Under the pieces are notes generated by a model. The model did no database searches, was not told the DNA's origin, and was given only the letters and a program-made list of their open reading frames with translations. 64,000 nucleotides of DNA from Sternotherus odoratus (Eukaryota > Chordata > Testudines > Kinosternidae), in the NCBI GenBank assembly GCA_032164245.1, contig JAVMKO010000001.1, forward strand, positions 74,583,892 through 74,647,891, written 5' to 3'. Shown piece after piece: positions 1 through 11,544 of this stretch (position 1 is its first letter; each line of letters starts with the position of its first letter). The translations under genes and the position numbers were made by a program.

Positions 1-113
1 ACCTTTATATATAAGTTTGTTTCCAACTGACTGACATTTTAGCAAATCTGGTCAGCTTACACAGATTTCATTTAGTATAGTAAAGGACTATTTCAAGTTA
101 GCGACTTACTTAC

Positions 114-276
114 CTTATCTGGGCAGTTCTTGCTCATTATGAGAGGAAAGATGCGTTGGTGCAAGCATGGCACCTCCGCTTGCTCCCCACCATCACAGCC
201 ATACATGAAGACATTCTCTTTTCTGCTATGACCATGAAGATCACAATACAGGAGAATGTCACGCTCCTCCATCACT
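114..276 (-). CDS. AGBL3: AGBL3 coding exon, residues 447-501 (third zinc ligand)
   Basis: The acceptor is a pyrimidine run ending TTACAG just above 276; the donor is AAG/GTAAGT at 113-112. The exon supplies the last base of R447, then reads [19 protein letters not shown] and ends SKNCPDK. H461 in DLHGHS is the third zinc ligand of the M14 active site. It is 163 bp long, phase-compatible with the exon at 2205-2987, and open throughout. The next exon would lie left of the window. Confidence 0.93.
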
Positions 277-2204
277 CTGTAACAAGAGAGGAAACAAAAC
301 TTGACTATAAATGCTTTTTTCCCCTCCATTAGCCTGCGCTAATGCATTGCAGCAATCTTCATAGGAATAATTAAATACATAAACATATGCTTAGCTTTAA
401 GTATATGAGTAATCACACTGATTTCAACAGGATTACTCATGTGCTTAGAATGAAGCATGCACTTAGGTGCTTTGATAAATCAGTGACAAAGAGCTCGGCA
501 TCTTGCAAGATCAAACCCCAAAAGTGTGACGGGTTAGTAACAAGATCCAAGGCTGTGCATCAGAAATTTGTGCCCATTTTATTATAACAGTTATAATGGA
601 TCAATCATTCTTCATGAATCCAAAAAGCTGTGAGTCACTATTTTTAAAAATGTGGGTAACTGAACTCTATTCCTTTTTAGATCTCATTTCCTTGATCTTC
701 CTTTCTTCAGCAACTATTATCTGGGTCTTCCCTTCAGTCTCCACATTTCCCATCCCAAATACATTCACTTTGGCAAATTTCCCCTCCAGTCTTATCAACC
801 CTCAGGTCCAGTAATGATCTTCAGCCTCTTCAGGTGTATATTAAAACAATTTGAAGTATTGCACCAGGATGCTACTTTTATGTTCCTTCTTGTTTGCCAC
901 ATCATACATAAGGCACAATCTTGAGACTTATAACACACTACAAATATATGGCACAAAACTGTGTAGCCGATAGCGCATTCCCCATTCAAGGAGAAAGAAG
1001 CATTAGTTTCAAGTATCAGTTTTTTGCAATATTGCAAGTTTTGGAATATGTTGCATTTTGTCTATAATTTTTTAAAAGAAAGTTTGCAAAACCTCACAAG
1101 TTTTTTTAAAAAGGGATTTAATACATCCCCCAAAAGCCACTTTGAGTAGGTTTTCATGTAGGTGAGAATCATTCATGCTGGGATATCACTCTTCCCAGTA
1201 GTAGTCAATTCTTGATGGATCAAGAGAGAAAGGGGAAAAAGGGTTTAACATTTTTCAGTTGATAATGTGCTAAATGTGAGTCTGGATATTTGGGCATTTC
1301 AGCACATTTTTCTAAAAATATGTATTTGTATATTTTGCTATACCAGTTGCCTTTAAATTGTAAAAATGGGATGCAGGGTAAAGAGAGCGCTTTTCTGTTA
1401 CACTACTTTGCAAAAGACGAGCCTGTATCCATCTATCATAAGAATATTTGTCCTCTCTCAAATCTACACAAGTTGTCTCCTATGGGAGAACAGTCAATTT
1501 TGTTCTCTAGTAGGCTCCAAAGTCCTTTCCCAGAGTCATCAAAAACTCTTGAAAGGGTCCTTTCAAAGCTAAAGCCATTAGAAGAACCCAGTTACATAAG
1601 ACCAACTTGAATGGTGACTCTGGGTATGAAGTTATATGTACAAACAGATGAGTGTGCACTGCATAAGGAAGTGAAGCGTTAGAAACCAAACACATTTATA
1701 CTGAAATATACAGTAAACTTGACAGGACTTGTAGTCAAATACAAGGCTGGGATTCACTCTGGACCTGGCCCACTTTAGGGCACTGTCCTGCACCCAACGA
1801 GGTTGGCAGATATTTTGCCACTGAATGCAACGGGAGCAGAATTAGGGCCTTTATCTGTAAATCTTGATGGGGGGCAGTGATGAGAAGGGCTATGAAAAAA
1901 AAAATCACTTTCTGTTCCGGGGCTAATGGTTCCCTGAAAAATTATCCTTTGCTACCCAAGATATCTTTTTCATTCCCTGTATTAAAGCTATATACAGGGA
2001 GATGTGCAACAGAAGAACATTGCAAACTATAATAAAAACTCAAGCTTCTTAGAATTTAAACAAATAATACAAACTGAATGGATTAAATATGAGATGAGAG
2101 GCAATAAATATGAGGTAAATATAGTGCAAACATTGGTTATACTAAATAACACACATTATGAATAGAAAGTGTTTTTGTTCTGAAGAGAGGAGAGATGATG
2201 TTAC
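277..2204. other. AGBL3 intron; fold-back repeat near its left end
   Basis: Intron between the last two visible coding exons. Positions 386-475 hold an imperfect palindrome built on a GAGTAATC / GATTACTC pair around a CTGATTTCAAC centre, a form common as dispersed amniote fold-back repeats. I see nothing else in this stretch that I can name. Confidence 0.6.
386..475. repeat. Fold-back (palindromic) dispersed repeat
   Basis: The arms around 386-424 and 436-475 are imperfect reverse complements (CATATGCTTAGC...GAGTAATC against GATTACTC...GAAGCATGC). Half-copies of the same theme occur at 4551-4640 and 34608-34690. It is probably an old non-autonomous DNA transposon; I cannot name the family. 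Confidence 0.5.
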
Positions 2205-2987
2205 CTTTTAATCATGTTCCGGGTGTACCAAACAGAAGGAAAAGATTCCTTCAGGTCTGACGTGTAATTACGATTCAAGTCCTGACCGGCTAAAGAACAG
2301 CGATAATTTCCCACAATCACACCATCTGGGTTCAACATTGGGACCACTTTGAAGACAAAAGTGTCACGGAGCAACCGAGCATCGCGTGAGTTGCCCAGAA
2401 TATAATCTAGAAAGCCCTTCATTATCCAGGAGCTGTTTGTTTCGCCTGGGTGCACCCTCGCAGTCAAAATCACAGCTGCCTTACGCTTTGCCTCCTTGTC
2501 ACTTTCTGAGGGGCTGGTGATTGTTAAAACATACACAATGTTTCTTGCTAGTGAATGGCATAAGATGCGGATCTTGCAAAACTTGGACCTCATTGGGTCT
2601 CTAGAGATGGCTGCCAGGTAGTCCTGCAGGTTGGAATAGGTGTAAGGATAGCAATGGGCAAAGTAGCAGGTGTCTCGGTCATGTGGAAACTGGAATGTCC
2701 AAGTGAGTGAGAAATACTGATGCCCATCTTGGCCAAGGTTGTTTTTGTAATACTTGATTTCGTCTCCTGTCCTTTGCCAGCCAATTCGGTGGATCTTCGC
2801 ATCCACTTCTGAGTACAACAGTGGACGCATACCCTGGTTGTACAGGCTGGTGGGCTTGGTGAAATTGACGATGGTGAAACGATAAGGAATTCCTGCCTGA
2901 GTGTTGGTTACTCGGAAGTAGTACCACTGGATGTGTCTATTTGTGTAGAGGTCAGTGCGCAGTGTCAGCTGGTACTCGAATTCACTA
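2205..2987 (-). CDS. AGBL3: AGBL3 large coding exon, residues 187-446 (catalytic core)
   Basis: A 783-bp exon with acceptor ACACCAG above 2987 and donor AAAAG/GTAACA at 2204-2203. It encodes the end of the N-terminal beta-sandwich domain (EFEYQLTLRTDLYTNRHIQW) and the first part of the M14 peptidase. RVHPGETNSSW carries zinc ligands H365 and E368; PMLNPDGVIVGN and DLNRNY are conserved catalytic-domain motifs. The frame is open, with no frameshift, so the catalytic domain is apparently functional. Both ends split a codon (I186 and R447) in agreement with the neighbouring exons. One unusually large exon here matches my recollection of the mammalian gene. Confidence 0.97.
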
Positions 2988-3703
2988 CTGGTGTACAGAA
3001 AGAAGACAAGCATTTTTAATGCTGGTTACCACAGAAATACATTACAGACTCAAATCATGCTGGGGACTGTGGGATGGAGAAGGAATTCTTCCAACATCTT
3101 GAAAAAGCACTGTACAATGAACCACATTGGAAGGTGGGGGAGGGATTTCCACTTTCATATAAACAATCACAGAATAGGCTGCTGTTGGGGTCAGGATGTC
3201 AGACTACATGGAGTGTGTCAGTAATATAACCACCACCTTTCTTTAGGGCTTACTTAAAATAATTAAAATGTGTGACCAAACTAAGGCTCATTAAAAAAAA
3301 AATCTCATGCAAAAAATTAACTAAACTAAATAAAAAAATATTGTCAACTCAAAAGAAAAAGTGTGAATGTGTGTGTATGAATTTGTGCAGGTAGGGTGAA
3401 ATTTATAGTTGTGCTGAGGGCCTACATCACCATTTTGAGGCTTCACTGCATCACCAGTAATACATAGTCATCGCCCAGACCCCTTGTACAGAAGTGAATT
3501 TCACCTATATATAATATTTAATGCCACGGAATGCTAATGAGATTGTTCCATTTGAAGTCCACATGGAAATATTCTTAAGGCTTATTCTGTTAGTGTAATT
3601 CAGGGTGCAGGCCCCAACGACACCCAGGGTACTTACAAAGGTGTATCTGACTGCAGCTGGTGCCTACGCTACCTCAACAAAGAGGAAAAGATCACAAACC
3701 TAC
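2988..3703. other. AGBL3 intron, nothing recognised
   Basis: A 716-bp intron, AT-rich, with short A and T runs around 3290-3355. I see no gene, named repeat or regulatory motif. Confidence 0.7.
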
Positions 3704-3842
3704 ATTTTGACCACCTTTTTCAGATTCCCACTCTCAAAACGTGCTTCAAAGATCAAAGTGTTGTCCCAGTCTTGAGGGATGACCTGCTTCGAGGGGTAGC
3801 TACCCCCTACTCGAGAATACACAAAGCAGGATTCCTCATTAG
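3704..3842 (-). CDS. AGBL3: AGBL3 coding exon, residues 140-186
   Basis: The acceptor is TTTCACTAG above 3842; the donor is AAAAT/GTAGGT at 3703-3702. The 139-bp exon reads NEESCFVYSRVGG, then DNTLIFEARFESGNLKKVVK, which is the strongly conserved start of the CCP N-terminal domain (the FEARFESGNL block). It enters with two bases of a split alanine codon and leaves with two bases of an isoleucine codon, both matching the neighbours. Confidence 0.93.
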
Positions 3843-5274
3843 CTAGTGAAAGGAGCAGAACATATATATTATTCAGTTGTGAATGATTTTCAGCAATGCT
3901 TAAAAGCTTTTATAGGAATTACACACTTGATTTTCAGGGCATATCTAGGGTAAATTTTAAAAGGACTCGTACAAAGTTTTAGCCACTCCTTCCAAATGCC
4001 TTTCAATCCACCACATGACTAAAACATCACCATTACCCTTCAAAAACGTATACAGGTACTGTTTGTTCCTATTATTATAAAGCTTCCTTTTACCTTATAA
4101 ATAGTCTCTGTATTAAATTTATCTTGTTTACAAGTGACAAGCTAATGCATTAATCCACCAGTTCCCAAACCATGGTCAGAGAGAACTTACTGTTCACATA
4201 GTTTTAATTTGCCTCCTTTATTGCAGCTGCTAAATCAGATTAAAAGAAACTAAAATTTTTCCATGATTACTTTCTGTGTATGCAATTGCTGTAGTGGACA
4301 CAGGGACGTCATACAGTCATGAACTAGAAAGAAGATGGTCTATGCTATCATGACTTGAAGGGGTGATGTCCATGAGACAATTTCTCTTTTAAGATACGAT
4401 CCATGCTAGAACAACATTTTAACCCCCTGCATCAACCCATCTCACTACTTATTCTTCGGTTCCCCTCCTAAAACCTATTGTGCACTGTTTCTGGCAAAAG
4501 AATAGTTACTATATCCAGTAAAGAGATGACGGGGTGTATTTCAGTCCTAAGATCCTGATTCTGCAAAGCACTGAAGCATGTGCTCGATGCCCACTGACCT
4601 TAGTGTAAAGCACATGCTGAAATGTTCAGAACTGGAGCCTAAATTAAGTGAATCCTATGTAATATAAAGCACCTTGAGATTTCCCTTGAAAGCACCATAC
4701 ACACAAAGTTTTATAACACCTGCCTCCTACTTCTATTATTGTTATTGGGAGCTATTCACAAAAATCCATTAATCATTATAAAGACCTTATATTTAAATAG
4801 GGCCTGTAATCCCAACGCACATTACAGATAGACATAGACTGATACACAAAATATATAAAGAAGATCTCTTCATTCACTGGTCAAACACTGCTCTGTCCAG
4901 ACTGAAATGAAGCAAGCATTTCACAGCACACAGAACGCTAGGTGAGTGAGGCAGGAAATGATACATACAATTTCCAAACTGTAGGTGGAATTTTAATTAA
5001 GCAGAATGCAATTATCTAAGTAGGTATTTGGCTAGGTCAGCAGGATTAAAACCCCATCTCTTGTGAAAAGTGCCATAGGTTTTTAACACCTTAATCCCCA
5101 AGAACCACACACTCTTTGTAACATGGTTTGTATGCAGCAATAAAGAATTCAGGGGTTAATGACTAAAACTGGTTGAGATCTTGGTTTCACATAACATCCA
5201 AAACGGTGCTTTCAGCAACAGAGCTCCCCCAGCACTACTATGGTTCAGAAGAGAATTAGAATCAGAAAAAGTAT
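3843..5274. other. AGBL3 intron before the CR1 insertion
   Basis: Contains a half-copy of the fold-back repeat at about 4551-4640 (CTGCAAAGCACTGAAGCATG). Otherwise AT-rich sequence in which I recognise nothing. Confidence 0.6.
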
Positions 5275-6352
5275 GGGCTGGATGAATGGACCATAAGGTG
5301 GACAGAAAGCTGGCTAGATAGTCAGGCTCAACGGGTAGTGATCAACGGCTCCATGTCTAGTCGGCAGCTGATATTGAGTGGATTCCCCAAGGGTCGGTCC
5401 TGGGGCCAATTTTGTTCAATATCTTCATTAATGATCTGGAGGATGGCGTGGATTGCATCCTTAGCAAGTATGCAGATGACACTAAACTGTGAGGAGTGGT
5501 AGATACCCTGGAGGGTATGGATAGGATACAGATATCAAATTAGAGGATTGGGCCAAAAGAAATCTGATGAGGTTCAACAAGGACAAGTGCAGAGTCCTGC
5601 ACTTAAGACGGAAGAATCCCATGCACTACCACAGACTAGGGACCGAATGGCTAGGCAGCAGTTCTGTAGAAAAGGACCTATGGGTAACAGTGGACAAGAA
5701 GCTGGATATGAATCAACAGTGTGCCCTCGTTGGCAAGAAAGCTAACAACATTTTGGGCTGTATAAGTAGGGGCATTTCCAGCAGATCAAGGGACGTGATC
5801 ATTCGCCTCTATTCGGCATTGGTGAGGCCTCATCTAGAGTACTGTGTCCAGTTTTCGGCCCCACACTACAGAAAGGATGTGGAAAAATTGGAAAGAATCC
5901 AGCAGAGAGCAACAAAAATGATTAGGGGGCTGGAGCACATGACTTCTGAGGAGAGGCTGAGGGAACTGGGATTGTTTAGTCTGCAGAAGAGAAGAATGTG
6001 GAGGGATTTGATAGCTTCTTTCAACTACCTGAAAGAGGGTTCCAAAGAGGATGGATCTAGACTGTTCTCAGTGGTAGCAGATGACAGAACAAGGAGCAAT
6101 GGAATAATAGTCTCAAGTTGCAGTGGGGGAGTTTTAGGTTGGATATTAGGAAAAACTTTTTCACTGGGAAGGTGGTGAAACACTGAAATGGGTTACTTAG
6201 GGAGGTGGTGGAATGTACTTCCTTATAGGTTTTTAAGGTCAGGCTTGATAAAGCCCTGGCTGGGATGATTTAGTTGCTGTTGGTCCTGCTTTGAGCAGGA
6301 GGTTGGGCGAGATGATCTCCTGAGGTCCCTTCCAACCCTAATATTCTATGAT
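5275..6352 (+). mobile_element. CR1 LINE, 5'-truncated, with reverse-transcriptase remnants
   Basis: Reading along the plus strand, 5379-5490 translates as [21 protein letters not shown] and then SKYADDTKL, with the YADD catalytic box of CR1 reverse transcriptase, followed at once by an in-frame TGA where tryptophan is expected. After a frame change the C-terminal RT region is open from 5567 to 6178 ([44 protein letters not shown]). The 3' end (GATGATCTCCTGAGGTCCC then ATTCTATGATGA) is the classic CR1 tail. It lies in an AGBL3 intron opposite to the gene and is non-autonomous because of the truncation, stop and frameshift. Confidence 0.93.
5567..6178 (+). pseudogene. CR1 ORF2 C-terminal reverse-transcriptase fragment
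   Basis: A 203-codon open stretch inside the CR1 element. It covers the thumb and C-terminal part of ORF2 ([56 protein letters not shown]). It lacks endonuclease and palm, so it is a relic and not a gene; the apparent methionine start is arbitrary. Confidence 0.85.
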
Positions 6353-7486
6353 GACAGAGTACCACCAAATGAATCAGAAGTACCACTTCCAGCAACAATT
6401 AGCTATCTCCTTAGAGATCTGTAGTTAAGTAGTTCCCCAACCTGACTCTGATTAACTTAAGAGAGTTGACAAGTCATAGTATAAAGTGATAAGTTGCAAA
6501 CAAGATACTGAGAGTCTCCAGCCAACATGCATCTCCAGTTTTATCTCTGCAATTATGGAAGAAAGTCATTTTTTCATGAACTTTCATACTCTCTTTGTTC
6601 AAATATTATGAAAACATCACTAGAGAGAGATTAATTAAATTACTTTCAGGCTATTTCCCAGTGATGTTCAGAAACTGCTTGAACTGCACTTTCAAGGTTG
6701 TTAATAACAAAGGTTAAGATGTTGTCTTGGTTATTTTTAGTAAAAGTCACAGGCAATAAGCAATAAAAATTCACAGGAGCCCTGACCTGTCCCTGACTTT
6801 TACAAATAATGTGGCGGGGGAGAAAGGGCTGGGGTGGAAGGAATGACACTTAGATCTAAATGGGGGGGACTGAAAGCCCCAGCCCCATTGTCACGAGGGG
6901 GCACAGCCCTGGTTCCAGACCCTACCAAAGCTGCAGGAAGGGGGCACACAGCAGTGCCTCTGGCTACAGCAGCAGGGGACTGGGGGGGGGGGGGGGGGAG
7001 GCACACAGCCCCAGCTTCAGCTGAAGGAGTGGGGGGCTGGGAGGGTGGGCACACAGTGCTGAAGCTGAAGGTTGGGAGAGCACAGCCACAGATCCTGCTG
7101 CAGCTCCAAGGAGGGCACACTGCTCCTATTCCAGCCAAAGCCATGAGTCCAGGATGCACAGCTCTGGCTCTGCGTCCACCCTGACAGCTGTTGCCAAAGT
7201 CATGGAAGTCCGGTAAAATTACAGAATCTGTGACTTCCCTCCGTGACTTAATCAGATCCTTATTAATAGCATAAACAGAATCCATGGATGGGGAGACAGC
7301 TTTAATTTTTTTCTGTATCTTCAGATATAGCCTCTTATCCAAAACCCATTAAAAATCATGGGAAAGATTCTTATTGACTTAAATTGACTATGAATCAGGC
7401 CCCCAAAAATAAAAGAAACCCAGTCAATCAAAATGGGTGCCAAAGTTACATGCACCTTGTAATAACATTTCACAATGTGCTCCCAC
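6353..7486. repeat. Probable non-autonomous repeat in AGBL3 intron with a 17-base G run
   Basis: Roughly 6720-7260 is a GC-rich block bounded by related phrases (AAAGTCACAGG and CCCTGACTTTTAC on the left, GTCATGGAAGTCC and CTGTGACTTCCC on the right), suggesting an old DNA transposon whose name I cannot give. It contains G17 at 6982-6998. The flanks hold nothing recognised. Confidence 0.4.
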
Positions 7487-7594
7487 CTTCATCTGCTAAA
7501 TAAACCACCGTGCCCTCTCTGGGGTATTGGCACAGCGGCTCGAGCTCCAAGCCTGTTGGGTGGTACAGTGGCTCAGGCTCACGGGGAATCCAGT
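7487..7594 (-). CDS. AGBL3: AGBL3 coding exon, residues 104-139
   Basis: The acceptor is CTTTTTCAG above 7594; the donor is GAAG/GTGGGA at 7486-7485 (a weak but legal donor). The 108-bp exon reads WIPREPEPLYHPTGLELEP and ends GTVVYLADE. The first base pair of the exon completes D104, and its last G pairs with the next exon to give A140. Absence of stops and conservation of the PTGLE and EGTVVYLA blocks identify it. Confidence 0.92.
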
Positions 7595-10500
7595 CTGAAA
7601 AAGAAGAGACAGAGAGAGTTAAGCTACGAAGGGTGTCCATCAAAAAGGAAGGCTCTGAAAGCTGCTCCTTGAATCTTCTCCCTGCTTGTAAGGCAGTAAA
7701 TTCAAATGGTTTGTGGTAAGAACAAGTGAATCAGGCCATTTGGAAGATCAGAGTTTTTCTTAGTCTTATACAAGGATTTATCAAGGTGAAGAATGAGCTG
7801 ATAATTGCTTTTAAAAACATCATCTGAGTGGATGTCATATTTTGCGGTACAATTCAGACCAGTAAGAAGTTGTGTCACTGCCTAACCTGTAACAGAGGGT
7901 GCCTTAAATGTTCTACTGCTGTGGCTCAGAGCCCTGTGTGTGTGTGCACGCGCATGTGTGTGTGTGTGCTGGGCAGCTCTGGTTTAGCACTTCTGACCCT
8001 AGCAGCCTGCCTACAACACAACACCCCCACCCTTGTCTCCAACAGCTTTGGCTACTATTTACAGGGTGATACCAATACACTCCCAGTCCCGAATTTCTCC
8101 CAGACCATCTGCTCTGTAGTGTCCAGCCTCCTCCTGGAACTCAGAGAAGTAATAAGTTTCTTTGAGCCTTTAAAGAGACAAAAGCCCTGGTTATTACTTT
8201 AAGAGGAGTTAACAATTACTTCAATTCAAACCCAGCACTAGACTGGTTTAGATTATAAATAAAACAAGGGTATTAACAAAAGATGAAGACAAAATGGTTA
8301 TAAGCAAATAAAAGTATAATATGCTTTCTAGTGGCTAAGGGCATTCTACATCTGAAACGCTACAGCAGAACAGCTGCAGTGCTGCAACTACACACTGTAG
8401 CACTTCAGCGTAGACACTACCTATGCCGATGGAAGTGGTTCTCCCATTGAGTAATCCACTTCCCTGACAGGTGTAAACTAGGTTGATGGAAGAATTCTTC
8501 CATTGACCTAGTGCTGTCTACACTGTGGATTAGGTCGTCTAAACTACTTCACTCAGAGGTGTGGATTTTTCAGAAATACAGCTGGGTCTACCTAACTTTT
8601 TAGTGTTAACCAGAACCAAAACTTAACTCAACAAGCTACAGCGTTGGTTCAAGGTAGATTTATTATCAATCTCTTTCTTTCCAGCCATGGCTGGTTTTCT
8701 CTCAGTTAGAACCTTCCACAGAAGTACAAAGCTGGTTTCCCTTGTCTTCCTAAGTGAAAGATCTTTGGCTAAGTCGGTTTCTCACAAATATTCAGTTCCC
8801 ACAGACTTCAACTCACTTGGTTGAAGGACTCATCTTTCTCATCTTGCAAACATTCTGGCCCCTTCTGTCTATCCAGGGTTGGATGCCAAGATGGCTTTTT
8901 TTCTCTCCTTAGATCTTCCCAAACTCACTGTTTTGTCCCCAGATTCAGGATGACCTCACGCTATTCCTCCTTCCTGTGGGCTTCCCACCCCCCTGCTGAT
9001 TGGTATGTAAATGGCGGTTCCATTGTTTTTGGTCGCATCTTGGTTAATTTAATTAAAGACAGGTAGATACAGTAAAACTTGCCAAGAGCAAACACTCATG
9101 GGAGTTAGCAAAAGTGGTTACTTGTAAAAGGTGGTCTCTCTTCAAAGGTTTGCACACCAGAGAGTGGTGGTGCTCCATGGCCTCTGCAGGTAATCGCTCA
9201 TGACAGATGGTCTTTTTTCAGAGGTGGTCTTTAAAGCAAATTTTTCTGTAGCTGCCTTCCCTCCTGTTTCTCCTTTTGTTTGATCACAGACTTTAAAGCG
9301 TAATATCAGTGAGTATTCATAATTCCCCACATAGTGTTAACACATACATTTTACAATTATATGAATCACCATTGTGTTATTGGTTATCCTAATAGACCTT
9401 GCTTGAAACACTTTTATAGTACAGCAATATCACATAAATCAGCTGATTCAATTGTTTATCACTTGATTTTCAGACACCTGTGAGAATTGCTTACTCACTA
9501 GGTTGATGGCTTTGTTTGCCTTTTATGTAAATGTACCTTCATTGTCTGTGCCAGATGACCAGCCAGCTCAGACAAACAAATACACATTTGTTTGCCCAAG
9601 GCAAATTTCTTGTCAAACTCATTTTAATAACATAATTCTAGAACATATTCATAACTCTTTGTACACACCTTGTACATACATCACACAAGAATATGAATGA
9701 TCAGTGAGTTATTTGTTTTCCAATGATATCTTACATGACCCCTTTTTGATACAGAGTCTGACAAGAGTGTTAGGTGTAGTAAGTATGTCAGGTCTGACAA
9801 GAGTTGCTGACACAAAGAGTAAGCCACAAATGGGCATCTGTGTCAAAGTGTGTTACTTAAAAAAAAAAGATGAGTGGATAGGGAAAGAGAAGAAAGAATT
9901 ATAGGTGGTGAAGTTCTACTGGCCATAGTGGCTGTTTGACCAAAACCAATAGATAAGTGACTATCTTAACTCAGAGGACAAGGGGTGTTGGAGAAAGAAA
10001 AATGGAAATTCATATGGTCCAGAGACACATACAGTTTGTTAAAGATATGGAGAAATTTATACATGATGACTGTTTGCTAGAATTGTTTAACTTGTAAAGA
10101 AAAGTCAGCAAGACTGGAGTATTCAAATTATGAAGGACACACGGAAAGTGTAACTGTACTTCCTTTTTATCCTACCCTAGGATAAAAGAACAGAGTAGTC
10201 AATTGATTAAATTAAAGCACAATGAATTTGTACCACACTTTTAGTACCTATGAATAATTCTCATTCACAATTCAAAATAAAAACAAATATTGGGGGTATG
10301 TGTATTATTCTCTGGTAAACCTTATTTTTTACATTCCTATACTACTTCTGGTAATGCTACTTCTGGAAGTCTATCAGCTGATATATGTCACTGTTGTTAA
10401 CACTCTGGATCTTTGCTTATGACATGACTAGAGTTCTCAGCCCATAAAACTGTTTGTAAGGCAGTGGCTAGAGTCTCTAGAGGCTTCAGTTAAAGCTACC

Positions 10501-11074
10501 TGCATATTCACATGAAGGGTGTCGAAACAAGGCCCACAGAATCAGACATACAACTTCCATTATTGATAATGGGAGATTGCACAACTCATTCTCTTTGTTA
10601 AAACTGTCTGTCCACTCAATATAAGAAAGTGCTGTATCAAACTCTTCCACTGTGGACCAGACATAGGGATAGAAAGGTGTTCATATATTTAAAATATTAG
10701 GTCCTCACCTCTTCTTCGGTCAAGGACAAAGGCAAGAACTGGAGTGAAAGGGATGTCACATATCTACAATATGGGCTGCAAATTTTTCCTCCCCTACGGA
10801 AGGGGGAGCAGAAAACTTTTTTGCTATGGAGAAGACAAGCAAATTTGGGATCCTAGAGAAAAGTAAGAGACATTAAACATGTTTTGCTGCAAAGTTCACC
10901 TTTAAGCCATTAATCAAGAGGTGAAAGTCTCCATTAGTCCCATTACAAGTAGTCTTCTGAGTGATCCAGTTCCTGCAATAATTTCTAAAAATAATGTGAT
11001 TTTGATTTAACTCCTTTCCCTCCCCTGCAGTAAATGTATGTTAAAAAAGGGGTTGGTAGGACATGAGGTAGAGA
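7595..11074. other. AGBL3 intron with TG microsatellite and a possible MITE
   Basis: TG/TGCG repeats lie at 7935-7970. About 8350-8610 has phrases typical of chelonian MITEs (GCGTAGACACTACC, GTGCTGTCTACACTGTGG) but I cannot fix its ends. The rest, to 11074, is AT-rich and I see no gene or named repeat. Confidence 0.5.
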
Positions 11075-11184
11075 TACTCCTGCGGGAATTCTGCATCACT
11101 GCACGTGTGCAGAATTCATGTCCTGGACAGATTTCTTTGCTTTCCCCACAGAAAAATGACTTCTGATGAGGAAGCAAAGGAAAG

Positions 11185-11432
11185 CCTCAAGAGGTTAGTT
11201 CAGTCAGGGAGGATAAGGCTAATGTGATAATGAACTAACCTCATTATCTCTAGCCTGATTCCTGCCTACATATTTATACCTGCCTCTGGTCATTTCCACT
11301 GCATGCATCCAATGAAGTGGATATTCACCCACAAAAGCTTATGCTCTAATACATCTGTTAGTCCTGTGGCACGTTACAGACTCTTTGTCACTTTTGCAGA
11401 TCCAGACTAACACAGCTACCCCTCTGATACTT
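11185..11432 (+). mobile_element. Penelope-like element fragment with degenerate hammerhead ribozyme
   Basis: From 11309 the sequence reads CCAATGA, a stem II (AGTGGATATTCACCCAC), AAAA, then GCTTATGC. This matches the minimal hammerhead ribozyme of Penelope-like retroelements (CTGANGA, stem II, GAAA, GC-loop-GC) with CTG changed to CCA and GAAA to AAAA, so it should not cleave. The 3' part holds the usual tail: GTCCTGTGGCACGTTACAGA and CAGACTAACACAGCTACC. Confidence 0.75.
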
Positions 11433-11544
11433 GCTCTTCAGTTGCCTGTGATGTAACACTGAGCATACGGCTGCATATATTTGTTGACAAATGATTAGAA
11501 ATAAATGGAAATAATAAATATTTATTATTAATATTTATTAATAA

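Noticed and set aside
1290..1610. 106-codon plus ORF in the AGBL3 intron
   Set aside because: No similarity or signals; antisense intronic frame.
6800..7342. 180-codon minus ORF and opposing 116-codon plus ORF
   Set aside because: Low-complexity GC-rich repeat with a G17 run; no family similarity.
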